DNA of 64,000 bases from Liolophura sinensis (lineage: Eukaryota; Mollusca; Polyplacophora; Chitonida; Chitonidae): contig NC_088300.1 in assembly GCF_032854445.1 (NCBI RefSeq), forward strand, positions 23,543,608-23,607,607, in the 5' to 3' direction. Under the pieces are notes generated by a model that worked only from the letters and a program-made list of their open reading frames with translations, was not told the DNA's origin and searched no databases. This document shows, piece by piece, positions 12,301 through 21,186 of the stretch. Numbering within the stretch: position 1 is the first letter of the stretch; each line of letters starts with the position of its first letter. The position numbers and the translations under genes were made by a program.

Positions 12301-15300
12301 TTACTTGTAGAAATAAACACCATGACATGATATGACTTTGTGAGGTAAACATGTGTCGTGTGACACAGTCGATGTTGTTTGAAAGGTTATTTCTATTTAA
12401 TATGCATATCTGCGTATGACCCACAACTGACAGTGGGTAGAATGTGTAACACTATACTCAAACTCCCGAGTCTACTTGAAATTTTTCTAAAATTTAACTG
12501 CCAAAATGTTGCAACAAAGTGTCCATGGGATTTCTCATAGTAAGAAATTATTAAAAAATAAACAAGTTACTAATATGGTATATGTATATGGCAAGCTAAT
12601 TCATCATCTCAAGATAGTTGCAAGTTAATTTTTACATAGTACACAAAATTCTGAAGGTTCACATATTTATTTACATGTCTAAACTTCCAAGTCTGTGTAA
12701 GAAGACAGCCACTGTCAGAAAATCAAAAATTTCACAAATTGCAGGTTTCTCATTAGACAGTTGGCGTGTCTTATGGTGGACATTACCATACATGTATTTG
12801 TTTACTTTGATTTTATAGTTTTATTTTTGTCTGTGTGGCCAAGGGACATAAACCATATCAAATACCCGTGGTGTCAAAAGTTATCTCCCTTTACCAAAGT
12901 GTTACTAATAGTCGCATCAAAGTAGTAAAATAAGTTTACCTCACAAAATGCCTCTTATCAACTGTCAAACACACGATGTATTGTAAATGTTCACCACTAG
13001 GCCATATGCTGATCACTACATAATTTTAATTCACATTCCCAACAACAGACGGTCTATATTATAATGTCTCATGATCAGAAGGGAGACAATAGGAAAGTTT
13101 AGAGTACAAATTCTTCTATCGGATAATCGTTAAAGGCAGAAAAGTTTTTTTGTATCAGGTTCTACTGACGTGTAAAAAATGTTAGGAAATGTTCTTGATC
13201 ACATTTACTACAACATGGGTGTTTGCGAAAAAGTTTCACAAAAATTTATTTTAGGTAAAATTGAGGAGATCAATATTTGTGAAGTTGAGAAATTTAGCCC
13301 TCTGGAACATGGTGAGAAAAGTGATCAGTAAATTAATGTCAACAAGGGTTGCCTAACATTTTTCACAAGTCACAAACCTAGAAATCTTTTTACCTTTAAC
13401 GAGTTTGAATTCACGAAAATTACAACCTGCACTCCCCAATGCTGCTCCCAACTGAACTTCACATGACGGATTACAACATGGTACTGTAACTAATAACTTA
13501 TTTTCAGCTTTGTCCTTACGTTTGTGGATTTACCTTGAAGAGTGGCCCCTCCCCTTCTCTGTCATCCAACTGTTTAATGACTCTTGCCGCCACCAGGTAT
13601 GTGCAGAACTGGGTTGTCACCACCTTCATGTCATACCTGCTCAGCTTACTGTACAGGTAATGATTCTCATCAAAGGCAGAGCTCAGCCACTGCAGCAGCA
13701 TCTTACCTGTGGGGGGTGGAGAGGAAAGACGTATGACTGCTACATGTTCATATGTTTCAACAGTGATGGCAAAAAGTGCAAAGCCTTATAATCTTATGAA
13801 ATATGTGTTCCACTCATATGAAAGAATTAAATAAGGTTAGAAGCGACATATTGTCTTTGGGCCTATTAGCCTTGCTCATAAAAAAAAGGTTTTTATTGAT
13901 CAGTAAAGATATACATATGCACTTGACATAGGTACTGAGTATTTAAAGCCGTAGATGATATGGTTTCAAGATTATGGTATGATACTCAGGAGTCTTTTAC
14001 CTCCCTTGGCAATTTATGGGTGGTTAAAATCTGAGCGGCATAAGTAAATCACTAACAGATATATATAAAGTTGCAACCAAACTACTGATGGCTAGAATCA
14101 AGTCACAGACCAGACTGATTTTAGACCAATAGGCTTTGGCAGAACAACACTAGTCAACTGAGACATCAAGACCAATAATTGCATTTGTATTGTATGTACC
14201 TTCAAAGACGTCCAGGTTCCTGAAGTCTAGTTTCCCAGGTACAGCCTTGGGGTACCTGACCACCTCATCCAAGCTAAGGGAGGTCTGCTGGGGTAATGTC
14301 TTACTGGCAGGGGACACACTAACTGAGGATTTAGCGGGCGGCAACTTAGATGGTGGTGACTTTGACGGTGGTGATTTAGATGGTGGTGACTTGGCACTGA
14401 CCGCCAGAACAATTGGAGGGGCTTCCTCTAGGGCAATGTTAGGGGTGGTGGTAGGAGAAGAGGACAGTACAGTCTCAGGTGAGGCTAAAGGAGCTCTGAA
14501 GAAACCATCTGACTTCCCTGGAGGTTTCAGGTGACTGTCTTCATGACGATTGGCCAGCTGTGGATAGCGTCCTTGGGGCTTTTTCAAGCCTAAACAAACT
14601 AAAGATTCCACCTCCACAGCATCAAGATCAGTCTCCTTCTCAGCCTCCAGACTGGCTAATGACACCGTCCCAGGTGGGTGGCCTAACTTTGGACTGTAAC
14701 TCTTCGCCATTTGCTTCATGTACTGATCCAGGTCAGTCACCATCACAGATTTCTTTTCGTCAGAATAGTCCAAGGATCGACTTGATTTGGGCAAGGACTT
14801 GGAGGGAGTTTGTTCACCAACTTTTGTTTCCCCAAATTCAACAGACATGCTTCTAGGGGGTTGACTAGGGCCAGGACTACCACTCTGAGGCCAGCGCTCT
14901 GAATGTCCAGGACGAGGGGAGCCTAACTGAGAACCAGGTGAAGAGGATAACCCTGAATAAGACAGGTTTGGGCTGGGAGATCCATGGGATTGCTGTGGTC
15001 TTGGAGAACGATGAACTCTTGGTGATCCAGAACTAGACCCCTCGGGCCCTGGCGATTTGGAGGAATTGTATCGAAGGTGTGGGTTATCAGTCCTGACCGA
15101 TTTTGGAGAGCCATGACAAACGGGTACAGGAGAGAATGCCCAGGGGTCAGGTGAACTTAACAGTTTTTTGGAAGAGTTTTGTGTCTGTTTCGGAGGTGTG
15201 ATGTAGCTTGGATCTGCCTGCAGTTTAGGGGATCCTCCTAAAACATGTGCAGTATTGTTTCTACGTACCTGGGAAGGGCTACCTCTCTCTGTAGGAGAGA

Positions 15301-15469
15301 GTGGCTTAACTCGCAGTAAGACTGCATCTGTGCCTGGCATCTGTGTCTTCCCTTTGAATTGGGACTTAGGAGAGTTGATATCCATGCTAGAGAACATGTC
15401 GGACAATTCAGTATCCACTTTTGTGTCATGTGCCCTTCTCGGGCTAGACTCAGAACTGGCTTTTTCCAT
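323..15469 (-). CDS. Formin, FMN/cappuccino type (gene span; 3' end outside window)
   Basis: Formins nucleate and elongate unbranched actin filaments: FH1 recruits profilin-actin and the dimeric FH2 caps and moves with the barbed end. Minus-strand coding exons in transcript order are 15469-14200, 13706-13534, 7552-7411, 6927-6866, 5747-5180, 4821-4722, 4331-4187, 3408-3321, 2780-2719, 1709-1630, 1193-1064, 786-714 and 397-323. All have AG/GT borders, and every phase agrees when joined (about 989 codons in the window). The order is a Ser/Pro-rich N-terminus, a helical block, a coiled coil, FH1 (runs of Pro separated by IPG), then FH2 starting at PMKPLFWKRI and including LDKPEQFLYDMSQIPN, GNYMNGG and GQADGFGLDILAKLKDVKS. 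These FH2 motifs are those of FMN1/FMN2/cappuccino rather than Diaphanous, DAAM or FMNL. The rest of FH2 lies beyond base 1. No GBD/FH3 region is visible, as expected for this subfamily. The FH2 exon at 323-397 carries an apparent one-base excess, described separately. Confidence 0.93.
714..786 (-). CDS. Formin exon: FH2 ILALGNYMNGG
   Basis: Acceptor ttttacag|ACACTG, donor GGAG|gtaatt. It encodes TLMSGNSIKNILGIILALGN followed by YMNGG, the hallmark FH2 helix and loop. It ends in phase 1. Confidence 0.92.
1064..1193 (-). CDS. Formin exon: FH2 FLYDMSQIPNYADR
   Basis: Acceptor tttgcag|GTTTC, donor GAG|gtaagc. The first G completes the Gln codon of DKPEQ from the preceding exon, giving PEQFLYDMSQIPNYADRIF, a conserved FH2 motif. 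It ends in phase 0. Confidence 0.93.
1630..1709 (-). CDS. Formin exon: FH2 PDELKLIK...LDKPEQ
   Basis: Acceptor gtacag|AGACC, donor AACA|gtgagt. It encodes RPEPDELKLIKNHVERNSDI then ALDKPE plus two bases of Gln, matching the FMN-class segment just before the FLYELSQIPN motif. It joins exactly to the exon at 1064-1193. Confidence 0.92.
2462..2590. repeat. Foldback/MITE-like element
   Basis: About 40-bp imperfect terminal inverted repeats: the left arm begins GACAGTTTCACGAAGC and the right arm, reverse-complemented, begins GGCCCAGTTTCATAAAG. It lies in a formin intron and belongs to the same end-motif family as the elements at 45371 and 59367. Confidence 0.6.
2719..2780 (-). CDS. Formin exon: FH2 short exon
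   Basis: Acceptor atttcag|CTTTA, donor GCA|gtgagt. It encodes LLEFDTSVLDTERLQAIYDA, the helix aligned with NVDNSVVDLETLQALYEN of FMN proteins. 62 bases, starting with two bases of a split Ala codon. Confidence 0.9.
3321..3408 (-). CDS. Formin exon: FH2 IDAKRSQAVGILLSTL
   Basis: Acceptor ctctcag|GTTGCC, donor AACG|gtaagt. It encodes VAKLIDAKRSQAVGILLSTL and then RMDMSEIEN, the conserved (D/N)xKRxQxVGI segment of FH2. Confidence 0.93.
3945..4100. repeat. 26-bp tandem repeat, six copies
   Basis: Unit TGGCTTAAATTAACTGTTAC plus AATGTC, repeated six times with exact 26-base spacing and about 85-95% similarity. Copies differ mainly in AAAT/AAAA and the last bases. It lies in a formin intron. Confidence 0.85.
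4187..4331 (-). CDS. Formin exon: FH2 LWEEL...FDDLFSKI
   Basis: Acceptor ttcacag|TAAAG, donor GAG|gtaaat. It encodes KADSKYLWEELKEPDINVKE and FDDLFSKIPLEKSKK, then a lysine-rich stretch ending KKKKE. LW(E)xL...EFxxLFS is the standard start of the FH2 helical core. Confidence 0.93.
4722..4821 (-). CDS. Formin exon: FH2 lasso, PMKPLFWKRI
   Basis: Acceptor ttttcag|TGCCA, donor CCAA|gtgagt. It encodes PVKPVIKTISPMKPLFWKRI and then QVQQLKMPSPSS. The conserved Trp of the FH2 lasso (FW) is present; the Trp inserts into the partner subunit in formin dimers. Confidence 0.93.
5180..5747 (-). CDS. Formin exon: coiled coil plus FH1
   Basis: Acceptor ttacacag|AGGGAG, donor AAAG|gtactt. Residues 1-45 of the exon are charged heptad-like sequence (HKMTVEKIHQDYDKRLEFYT), probably a coiled coil. 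A Ser/Thr/Pro linker follows, and then FH1 with about six Pro blocks of 5-9 residues separated by IPGA, VPGA and IPGG, which are profilin-binding sites. The plus strand here is G-rich. Confidence 0.93.
5783..6003 (-). repeat. tRNA-derived SINE, family A, partial head
   Basis: Reading on the minus strand, a tRNA-like head remnant (GGCGCAATGACCCAGGAGCC) leads to a promoter-box-like segment, a conserved body (GGGTTTCCCCTGGGCTCTGC) and a tail AAGTGAAATATTCTTGAGTA ending in A/T repeats. It lies in the formin intron between 5747 and 6866. Confidence 0.75.
6866..6927 (-). CDS. Formin exon: coiled coil
   Basis: Acceptor gtttcag|ATCACC, donor CAG|gtaagc. It encodes HQTAMVGLRHEYKDEVEKLQ, continuing in frame into the coiled coil of the next exon. 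Confidence 0.85.
7411..7552 (-). CDS. Formin exon: PNCLYYWTHTQ
   Basis: Acceptor gttctcag|CCCAAC, donor GCAG|gttagt. It encodes PNCLYYWTHTQATSNTQVAE and about 27 further residues rich in Pro/Thr/Glu. It starts in phase 0, so it can follow either the exon at 13534-13706 (giving LFKPNCLYYW) or the possible first exon at 8152-8328 (RLRDPNCLYYW). Confidence 0.85.
8152..8328 (-). CDS. Formin: possible alternative first coding exon
   Basis: An ATG at 8328 opens 59 codons beginning MEPSPPIQLVSFSKPLQWTE and ending KRPPKLRLRD before a strong donor (GAT|gtaagt). The phase is 0, compatible with the 7552-7411 exon. It would give a shorter isoform lacking the long Ser/Pro N-terminus. A weak acceptor-like tttctgag upstream keeps the frame open, so it could instead be an internal cassette exon. 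No transcript evidence is available to me. Confidence 0.55.
8452..9284. repeat. 68-bp minisatellite array, about 12 copies
   Basis: Unit begins CATTTGTCCATAGATCTACA and runs through CAAGCATATCCCTTGACTTG to CATGTATATCCATA, 68 bases. Copies alternate between CCATAG/CCGTAG and between GTCTACATG/GTCAGCATG, giving a partial higher-order period of 204 bases (three units). Copies are nearly identical until about 9130, then decay. Open frames inside the array are by-products of the repeat. Confidence 0.92.
9828..9865 (-). repeat. SINE family B tail fragment
   Basis: GAGTGAGTGAGTGCTTGGGG followed by TTTAACATCGT matches the end of the fuller family-B copy at 53787. Confidence 0.5.
11551..11673 (-). 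repeat. SINE family A, tail and body fragment
   Basis: TTATTTGATTGGTGTTTTAC, ACCGTATTCAAGAATATTTC and the body CAGCCCGGGGGAAGCCCACGA match the other family-A copies. The head is missing. Confidence 0.75.
13534..13706 (-). CDS. Formin exon: unnamed helical block
   Basis: Acceptor cccacag|GTAAG, donor AAG|gtaaat. It encodes KMLLQWLSSAFDENHYLYSK, then LSRYDMKVVTTQFCTYLVAA and RVIKQLDD. The strong amphipathic pattern, with Trp and Tyr residues, suggests a folded domain completed by PNCLYYW in the next exon. I do not recognise the family. Confidence 0.88.
14200..15469 (-). CDS. Formin first coding exon: Ser/Pro-rich N-terminus
   Basis: The ATG at 15469 has a good context (gccATGG) and opens MEKASSESSPRRAHDTKVDT. 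The 423 codons are Ser/Pro-rich and probably disordered, with many SP sites and an imperfect KSPPS repeat at about 14331-14400. The exon ends LDFRNLDVFE-G before donor gtacat, and its split Gly codon is completed at 13706. Open frame upstream of the ATG is short, and a plausible 5'UTR acceptor (cttttctag) lies at about 15703. Confidence 0.88.
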
Positions 15470-15702
15470 GGCAAGTTGAGATTTGTTGACAGCAGAAAAG
15501 ATGAAGACAAAAAGCCACAAAGAGGCAGAGAAGCAGACCTTCTGTTTTCCCAATGTTTAACTATCATCAGGACAATGTGGCACAGCAGACAGAAGATTAA
15601 CAAGTACTCGTTTTAAGTTTTCTCGTCTTCCTGCTGTCTTCAGAAACAGTAGCAATGTCAGTGAAGTCTGAGGAGGGCTTCAGCTAGCCTTTACCAGGCT
15701 AC
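15470..15702 (-). other. Formin 5'UTR, second leader segment (predicted)
   Basis: The region between the start codon and the acceptor gccttttctag|GTAGCC on the minus strand has no long open frame. It is consistent with the untranslated part of the first coding exon, preceded by an intron and a leader exon near 16.9-17.0 kb. Confidence 0.4.
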
Positions 15703-16718
15703 CTAGAAAAGGCACAACAGAAAACACATTCATAATTTAAATAGTGGATAGACAATATAACATGTCAGCATTTAAATATCTCTACCTTGTTCATGAAAGT
15801 TGTAATGAAGTACATGCAATTACATGGCATTTGGTACCCTGCTTCAAAGGACAAATATAAACTTTCAAAACCTGAAAGATTTAATATGACTAAAAGAACA
15901 CACATTGTACCTTTTCATTTGAAATGCATTCTGTTGTTCTATGGTCAGGATTTACTGTCACTTCTAATTTACGACACCGTTATTTGACAACTCAATGAGA
16001 GTTATGAATATAAGCCAGAAAAACTTAATATTAAACTTATGAATCAGTATATGTGGGGTATGTATGAAGGAAGAGAGTGGGTGGGACGGGGTGTAACAAA
16101 TCATTTGTGCACACATACAGGTAGGTGAAACCAATCAATTGTTAGTCACGTACATATAACCCATGCATGAACATAAGGCAATCCGGAAAATCTCTTGTGA
16201 ATGTGATCTGATTTGATCTATATTCATTGAAACTCACTAGTACAAAATGTATCACATTAAAACCTCGACTATAGTCGAAACAACTACTACTGAAATGGCT
16301 GTTATATATGCACACCTTTTTGGTATGTATTGCCCTTAGTTAAATTAACCTTTTGTCTAAATACCAACTTTATAAAACATTTTAACAATGATCAACACAA
16401 ACTCAACCAAATTTTTGCTGTTACTTTAGAACAGACCAAACAATTTAAATTACTGTGACCCTTTAATTACTGTTAAAATGTAATGTGAGCTTTGTGATGT
16501 GATGTAATGTGAGCTTTGACATGTCTCGTCTTCAGATGACTTAAGGAATCAGTGCAAACCAAATATAAAGATGGGTTCAAGGAGTAAATGTCAGTGAAGT
16601 TTTTTCTCATGACATTCAATGGCATTAAAATTGAGCTCTAGGTATGCTTGGTAAGGGCAGGTCAGGTTAGTGATTTTTAACGTAAGAATAAAAGTCGGGC
16701 GAAGAGTGGACGTTTTGG

Positions 16719-17481
16719 TAGTTGGAATGTAAGAAACTGACCAACGCAAAGTGTTAACAACATCCTCGGGAAAATTACGAGGAATAACTGCTCCTTATGT
16801 GCCGGATCGATGGTAAGCCTCAATTACCACATCTTGACATGCGCGTTAAGTCTTCACTCGTGTAAATTAATGTCAACCGAGTGGTTCCCATAATCAACTA
16901 ACCTGTTCTGAGTCTCGCAGAATCAAAAGAAGTAATTGGCATGAAAATGACAACCTCACACATTCACACAATAAATACATTTTCAGACACTATACGCACT
17001 GAGGCTGAAAGCCATCAGTATCTATTTAGATCACTTGCGAGAACGATCGAGACTGAAGCGCCATTTGACAACTGGGGGAGTGAACCAGCCAAATGGACAA
17101 CTAGGCTTGTCTTGTGTTACTATAATGATAGCCATCACAGTATTATCTCCCCCTCACTTTTTTCTCCTGTCACATCGATCACGTGACTTGTATGTACGAC
17201 TATCAGAACACGATGGCGGCCACAGTAGCGTCTGAAAATGTATTTATTTCGTGAGCTTGTGCATTTATCATGGATTGTTTCTGATTCGGTGATACTTGGA
17301 AGTTAGTTGATGATAGGGACCACTCGGCTGACATCGATTTACACTAGGGAAGCCTTAATGCGTGTCTGAAGATGCGGTAAATGTGGCTTACCGTCGATCC
17401 GACACATTAGAAGTAGTTATTCCCTGTAACTCAGCTAACACTTAGTGTTGGCAGATTTCAGGAGTAACATTCCACAACTAT
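16719..17481. repeat. Long imperfect inverted repeat with leader-exon-like arms
   Basis: The left arm (16719-17000) and right arm (17215-17481) are reverse complements with many mismatches and indels. Best blocks: ATAAATACATTTTCAGAC at 16971-16988 against its complement at 17230-17247; GTAAATCGATGTC-like and CCGAGTGG blocks near 16862-16884; and CGGATCGA(T/C)GGTAAGCC at 16803-16818 against about 17385-17400. The centre is near 17109. Each arm, read outwards, carries an ATGGC, the shared core, and a donor-like GTTAGTTGAT (16902 on minus, about 17300 on plus). Confidence 0.8.
16903..17060 (-). promoter_or_regulatory. Possible formin promoter/leader exon
   Basis: On the minus strand the left arm of the inverted repeat ends GACTCAGAACAG|gttagt, a good splice donor. 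It lies about 1.2 kb upstream of the 5'UTR acceptor at 15703. Together with the symmetric right arm this could be a divergent promoter. No TATA box is obvious. This is inference from position and splice signals only. Confidence 0.35.
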
Positions 17482-18759
17482 TGTTTAGGCTGTATTTTGC
17501 GTGAAAATGACTTCATATGCAACAGTTTATACGATATAATGACCCCGCCAAGTATGCCACATATCTCTTATCCGTCTGTACCACTTAAGGCAGCATTCTA
17601 TTAACATTTCTAAAAATGACTTGCCACTTGACATTTGATTGACATTCATATTCACCTACATGTAGGCTAGTTGTTGCAGTTGTTGTTGCACTCAATAAGA
17701 CACGACCACAAACCCACCTTAGTCTCTGATTTAGCGCAAAAGCAAGGATATTATTCCTCACAATGCTATACCACGTTGCACAATCATCAATTAACTCAAT
17801 TAATATAGGGATGAGGCATCAAATTACCTGCAAATTAAGGTTACATTTTCCGATTTGATTATTTGATTTCTGCGACAGACATCTTCTAGACATTTGACTC
17901 GTACCTTGTTCGGATCGGTGCGATTTTATGGAAATGGTTAAATGCAAATATACAGGTATGTATAGGCCCCTACATGGAAATTAAATATATTTTACATTTA
18001 CACAAAAGTTTTCCATATAGGGGATAATGTGGGCGTATGCCATAAAACGTTCCCTGTAGACATGTAGGCCTATATATACCTCCATGCCTGCACACTACAA
18101 ATGGCTACATGCAGGCCTAGCCTAGACCTATATCTATATGCTGGCCGGGAAGTGAAGAGGACATAGTGAAAGCCTTACATTGTATGTAATGTCTTTCGTT
18201 TGCATATGTATACTTCAGGAACTATATATACATGTAGGCCTGTATGTATGTTATGGATTGTCACGAACAAAGTTTCGAAACTGTAGCTGGAGTATCTGTC
18301 GAATGATGTCTCATATGTATGTACATGCATGTAGGCCTGCGTAGGCCTACACTGTTTATGTCGGCCTACATGCAATTTCATTGCCACTAAATGTACATTA
18401 AAAAGTTAAAAGACATATACAGGTATTAAAACGGCCTATGAGCTTCAGTATAAGTTAATTAAAATTAATTCGAATAAGCCTACGTACGTCAAATTTATTT
18501 GTGCGTGTGGCCTGTATGGTCTCTATGCCTACGCATTGTACGACCTGTAGGAAAATTGCGGCGTCCACGGTCGGTCACTTTCAGATGCACAGCCCAGAGT
18601 CCGGGTTAAACCACTGGACACGTATAATGTAGGTCTGCAAACATGGAATGAATTTGGGCTGGATTCGAACACGCATCCTGCTGACTGCAGCCATTCGACA
18701 GGATGAGGGGTGTATTAATAGACTACCAGTAGCCTGGGGTGAATGTTAGTCCCATGTGC

Positions 18760-18832
18760 ATGCTTGGGGTTTTACGTAAGGGTTCTACGTCTTACGTAAC
18801 AATTTTTCAGTTATATGATGAAGATCAGTCAT

Positions 18833-18867
<35 letters not shown>

Positions 18868-19140
18868 AGATGATGTATCTTCTTCTTGTGTTAGGGCGAC
18901 ACCGTGCCATCAAAGTGCTTCCGCCTCTGAGGTATCTTGCCGAAGACATGAGACATGACACGCCACCCATGCAGTAACATATTATATAATGACACCAGGC
19001 CAACCAGTCCTGTTTCCCAGCAACACGAACCATTTTTAATGTCTGTGGTATGGCCCGACCCAGGTTTGATCCCAGTTCTTCCGACTTTGACGCTGACGCT
19101 CCAACCACCAGACCATGCACCCACGGGTTCACGTACAGGG
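18760..19140 (-). repeat. tRNA-derived SINE, family B
   Basis: On the minus strand, a tRNA-like head with TGGTCTGGTGGTTGGAGCG (A-box-like) and GGGATCAAACCTGG (B-box-like), then a body shared with the copy at 41154, ending in AAAACCCCAAGC. A (TG)n expansion interrupts the 3' part. Confidence 0.75.
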
Positions 19141-19828
19141 TAGTGATTGAGCACTCACATAGAGTTAGGTACAGAATGTGATCAGGTGTGCTAATACGAT
19201 GGATCTGTGGACAGAGGGTCAGGATATGTTATATAAAGGGACCTAAGGGCTATACGAGTAGAGGATTCGTACGTAATTAATAGCATAACGTGTCCCAACA
19301 TTTTTTTCTCTCTAAATGACATACAGCTTGGTATTTAGGCCAATGTTTATAGACCTAGATCTGTAAGAATGCAAATGACTGAGAAAATGATATCGTTCGT
19401 CCCCTATAGTCTGAATGATAAATTTTATCTCTATGTATGGGCCTGTAGCTCGAGACTGAGTAACTGGTGAGGCCTAGTCAAACCTGGCGTAAACCATGCA
19501 GCGCATTGTATAGGCCTACATAATTCATGGGTGGAGGAAACCAAACACAGTTTTCACGAACTCATTTGGCCTCCCGACATAAGCAATGCGGTGTGAAGAA
19601 GGCCTATACGTATATAGATAATGGTTGGAGGAAACCGATTACAGTCTGGAGGAAGCCAGCTCGCCCTCCATGCGGCATAAAGTAGGCCTGCCTTACATAC
19701 ATTTATATAAAGTTCTTCATGTGAAAGAAACAGGACAGAGTTTGAGGGAACTAGCTAGTTTCCCAACGTAAGCCATGCGCACAGAGTTGTCTGGGAACAG
19801 ATTATTAAATTTCATTATATTGCCAAAA

Positions 19829-20090
19829 TATATTTATTTATTTGAGTGGTGTTTTAGGACGTACTCAAGAATATTTCACTTATACGACGGTGGCCAGCAC
19901 TATGGTGGCGAAATCGAGCAGCGCCCGGGGGAAATCCACGGCCATCCGCAGGTTGCTGTAGGCCTTCCCACTTACGCCCGGAGAGGAAACTAGCATAGGC
20001 TGGACTTGAACTCACAGCGACCGCATTGGTGAGAGGCTCCTGGGTCATTACGCTGCGCTAGCATGCTACGAACTGAGCCACGGAGGCCCC
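19829..20090 (-). repeat. tRNA-derived SINE, family A, near full length
   Basis: On the minus strand it starts GGGGCCTCCGTGGCTCAGTT (A box) and has GTGAGTTCAAGTCC (B box), a body with TTTCCCCCGGGCGCTGC, and a tail AAGTGAAATATTCTTGAGTA then ACACCACTCAAATAAATAAA. This is the best copy in the window for defining the family. Confidence 0.88.
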
Positions 20091-21141
20091 CTGCCACAAT
20101 ATAAACCTGATTAATAAACTTGGGCCATGAATACATTTGAAATTAAAAGATTGCACTGATATCCAGACCGATGGGCCAAAGTTTTTCGTGCCAACGCAAC
20201 TGGCCTGCTGATAAGAATGTAATAGATGGATGTAGGAGCATACACAGCTGTACAATTTAGACCTGCACTACACAATCGGTCTGTAGGCGGCTTTAGAAAA
20301 AAGAAACCTATTTACGAAACTGATGATAACACTAAATAGGGCAGTTAAATGATATATGGACGACTCTTTAGGACTACATGCAGGTAGGTGGATTTATGCA
20401 TTTGCCTATATTCATACCGGTATATGTATAAAATCCTCACGCTGCAAATCTACATGTATATGTACATGTACAATCGTACAAATGATATACATCGAGATTT
20501 ATTTCGACCTGTATACACAGATTAAAACTGTGTATGTCAATTAAATATGTTGAAACGTTCCACTGTATTAGGCTTCTACATTTCGACCTGTGTTGAATAC
20601 TTGTCCAGCCACAGGGGTTTCACATACTCTAATGAGAATAATTTACGGGACTGCGCCAGTCTGGTTACATAACTTCAAAACCTTTTGACCAAGGCCAGCT
20701 CGTTTTTACCTAGCTACACAACGCTGACGTTCCGGACTATCTGTATAATACAGCTTACTGTTATTTTTCTTATACAAGCTTTTAAACAGCTCAGATTTTG
20801 GGTTTGTTATTTATAGAGCAGATTAAACTTGGCTTCAGGGCATCCGAACAATCCTGGACATGGTTTCCCTGATCCACTTCACACAGCTATTGTAGTGTGT
20901 TCACACGAGCATTGTATGGAACGTTTAGACCTGCCGAGATAGTCCAACTGGGCCATTCAGCTTAATTGTTTGTGAAACGACAGCAAGGCACGTGTATAGA
21001 CTGGCTATTCTTAATGTGGTGAATTTCTGGAGACAGTTGAGTGTTAAACAAGGTACACTCCCAGATTTGGAAATATACGCATATATAGTTGCAAACGTTA
21101 GCGCTTAACACAGACCTCAAGCACGTTCCCACTGAAGAAGG

Positions 21142-21186
21142 ATGAAGAAACCTGGACAGGCCACTCGTAGAGCTTTCCTGGAAAAG
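21142..21186 (+). CDS. Candidate short first coding exon
   Basis: ATG opens MKKPGQATRRAFLEK before a donor (AAAG|gtaaac), phase 0. The context is only splice- and start-based; no domain is recognisable. Its phase matches the 30915 microexon candidate, and its end (LEK) resembles the end of the candidate at 29962, so the two might be alternative first exons. Confidence 0.25.

Larger units (their letters stand above)
9285..13533. other. Long formin intron, no gene seen
   Basis: AT-rich with many ACATGTA motifs. It holds a SINE fragment at 11551-11673 and a short family-B SINE tail at 9828-9865. I see no exon with conserved coding content on either strand. Confidence 0.55.
17482..21100. other. 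Non-coding stretch with SINEs
   Basis: No exon with convincing coding content. It contains a family-B SINE (18760-19140), a full family-A SINE (19829-20090), a (TG)n run at 18837-18862, and a patch at 19520-19760 with three diverged GGAGGAAACC/GGAAGCC-type lines resembling decayed SINE bodies. Confidence 0.5.

Noticed and set aside
14190-14856. Plus-strand open frames opposite the formin N-terminal exon
   Set aside because: They are antisense to a phase-consistent coding exon with low-complexity Ser/Pro codons, which commonly leave the other strand open.
20010-20090. tRNA gene suggested by A- and B-box-like sequence
   Set aside because: The boxes belong to the head of a SINE with body and tail attached. 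No cloverleaf with paired acceptor and anticodon arms is evident. The same applies to 26274, 18760 and 58487.
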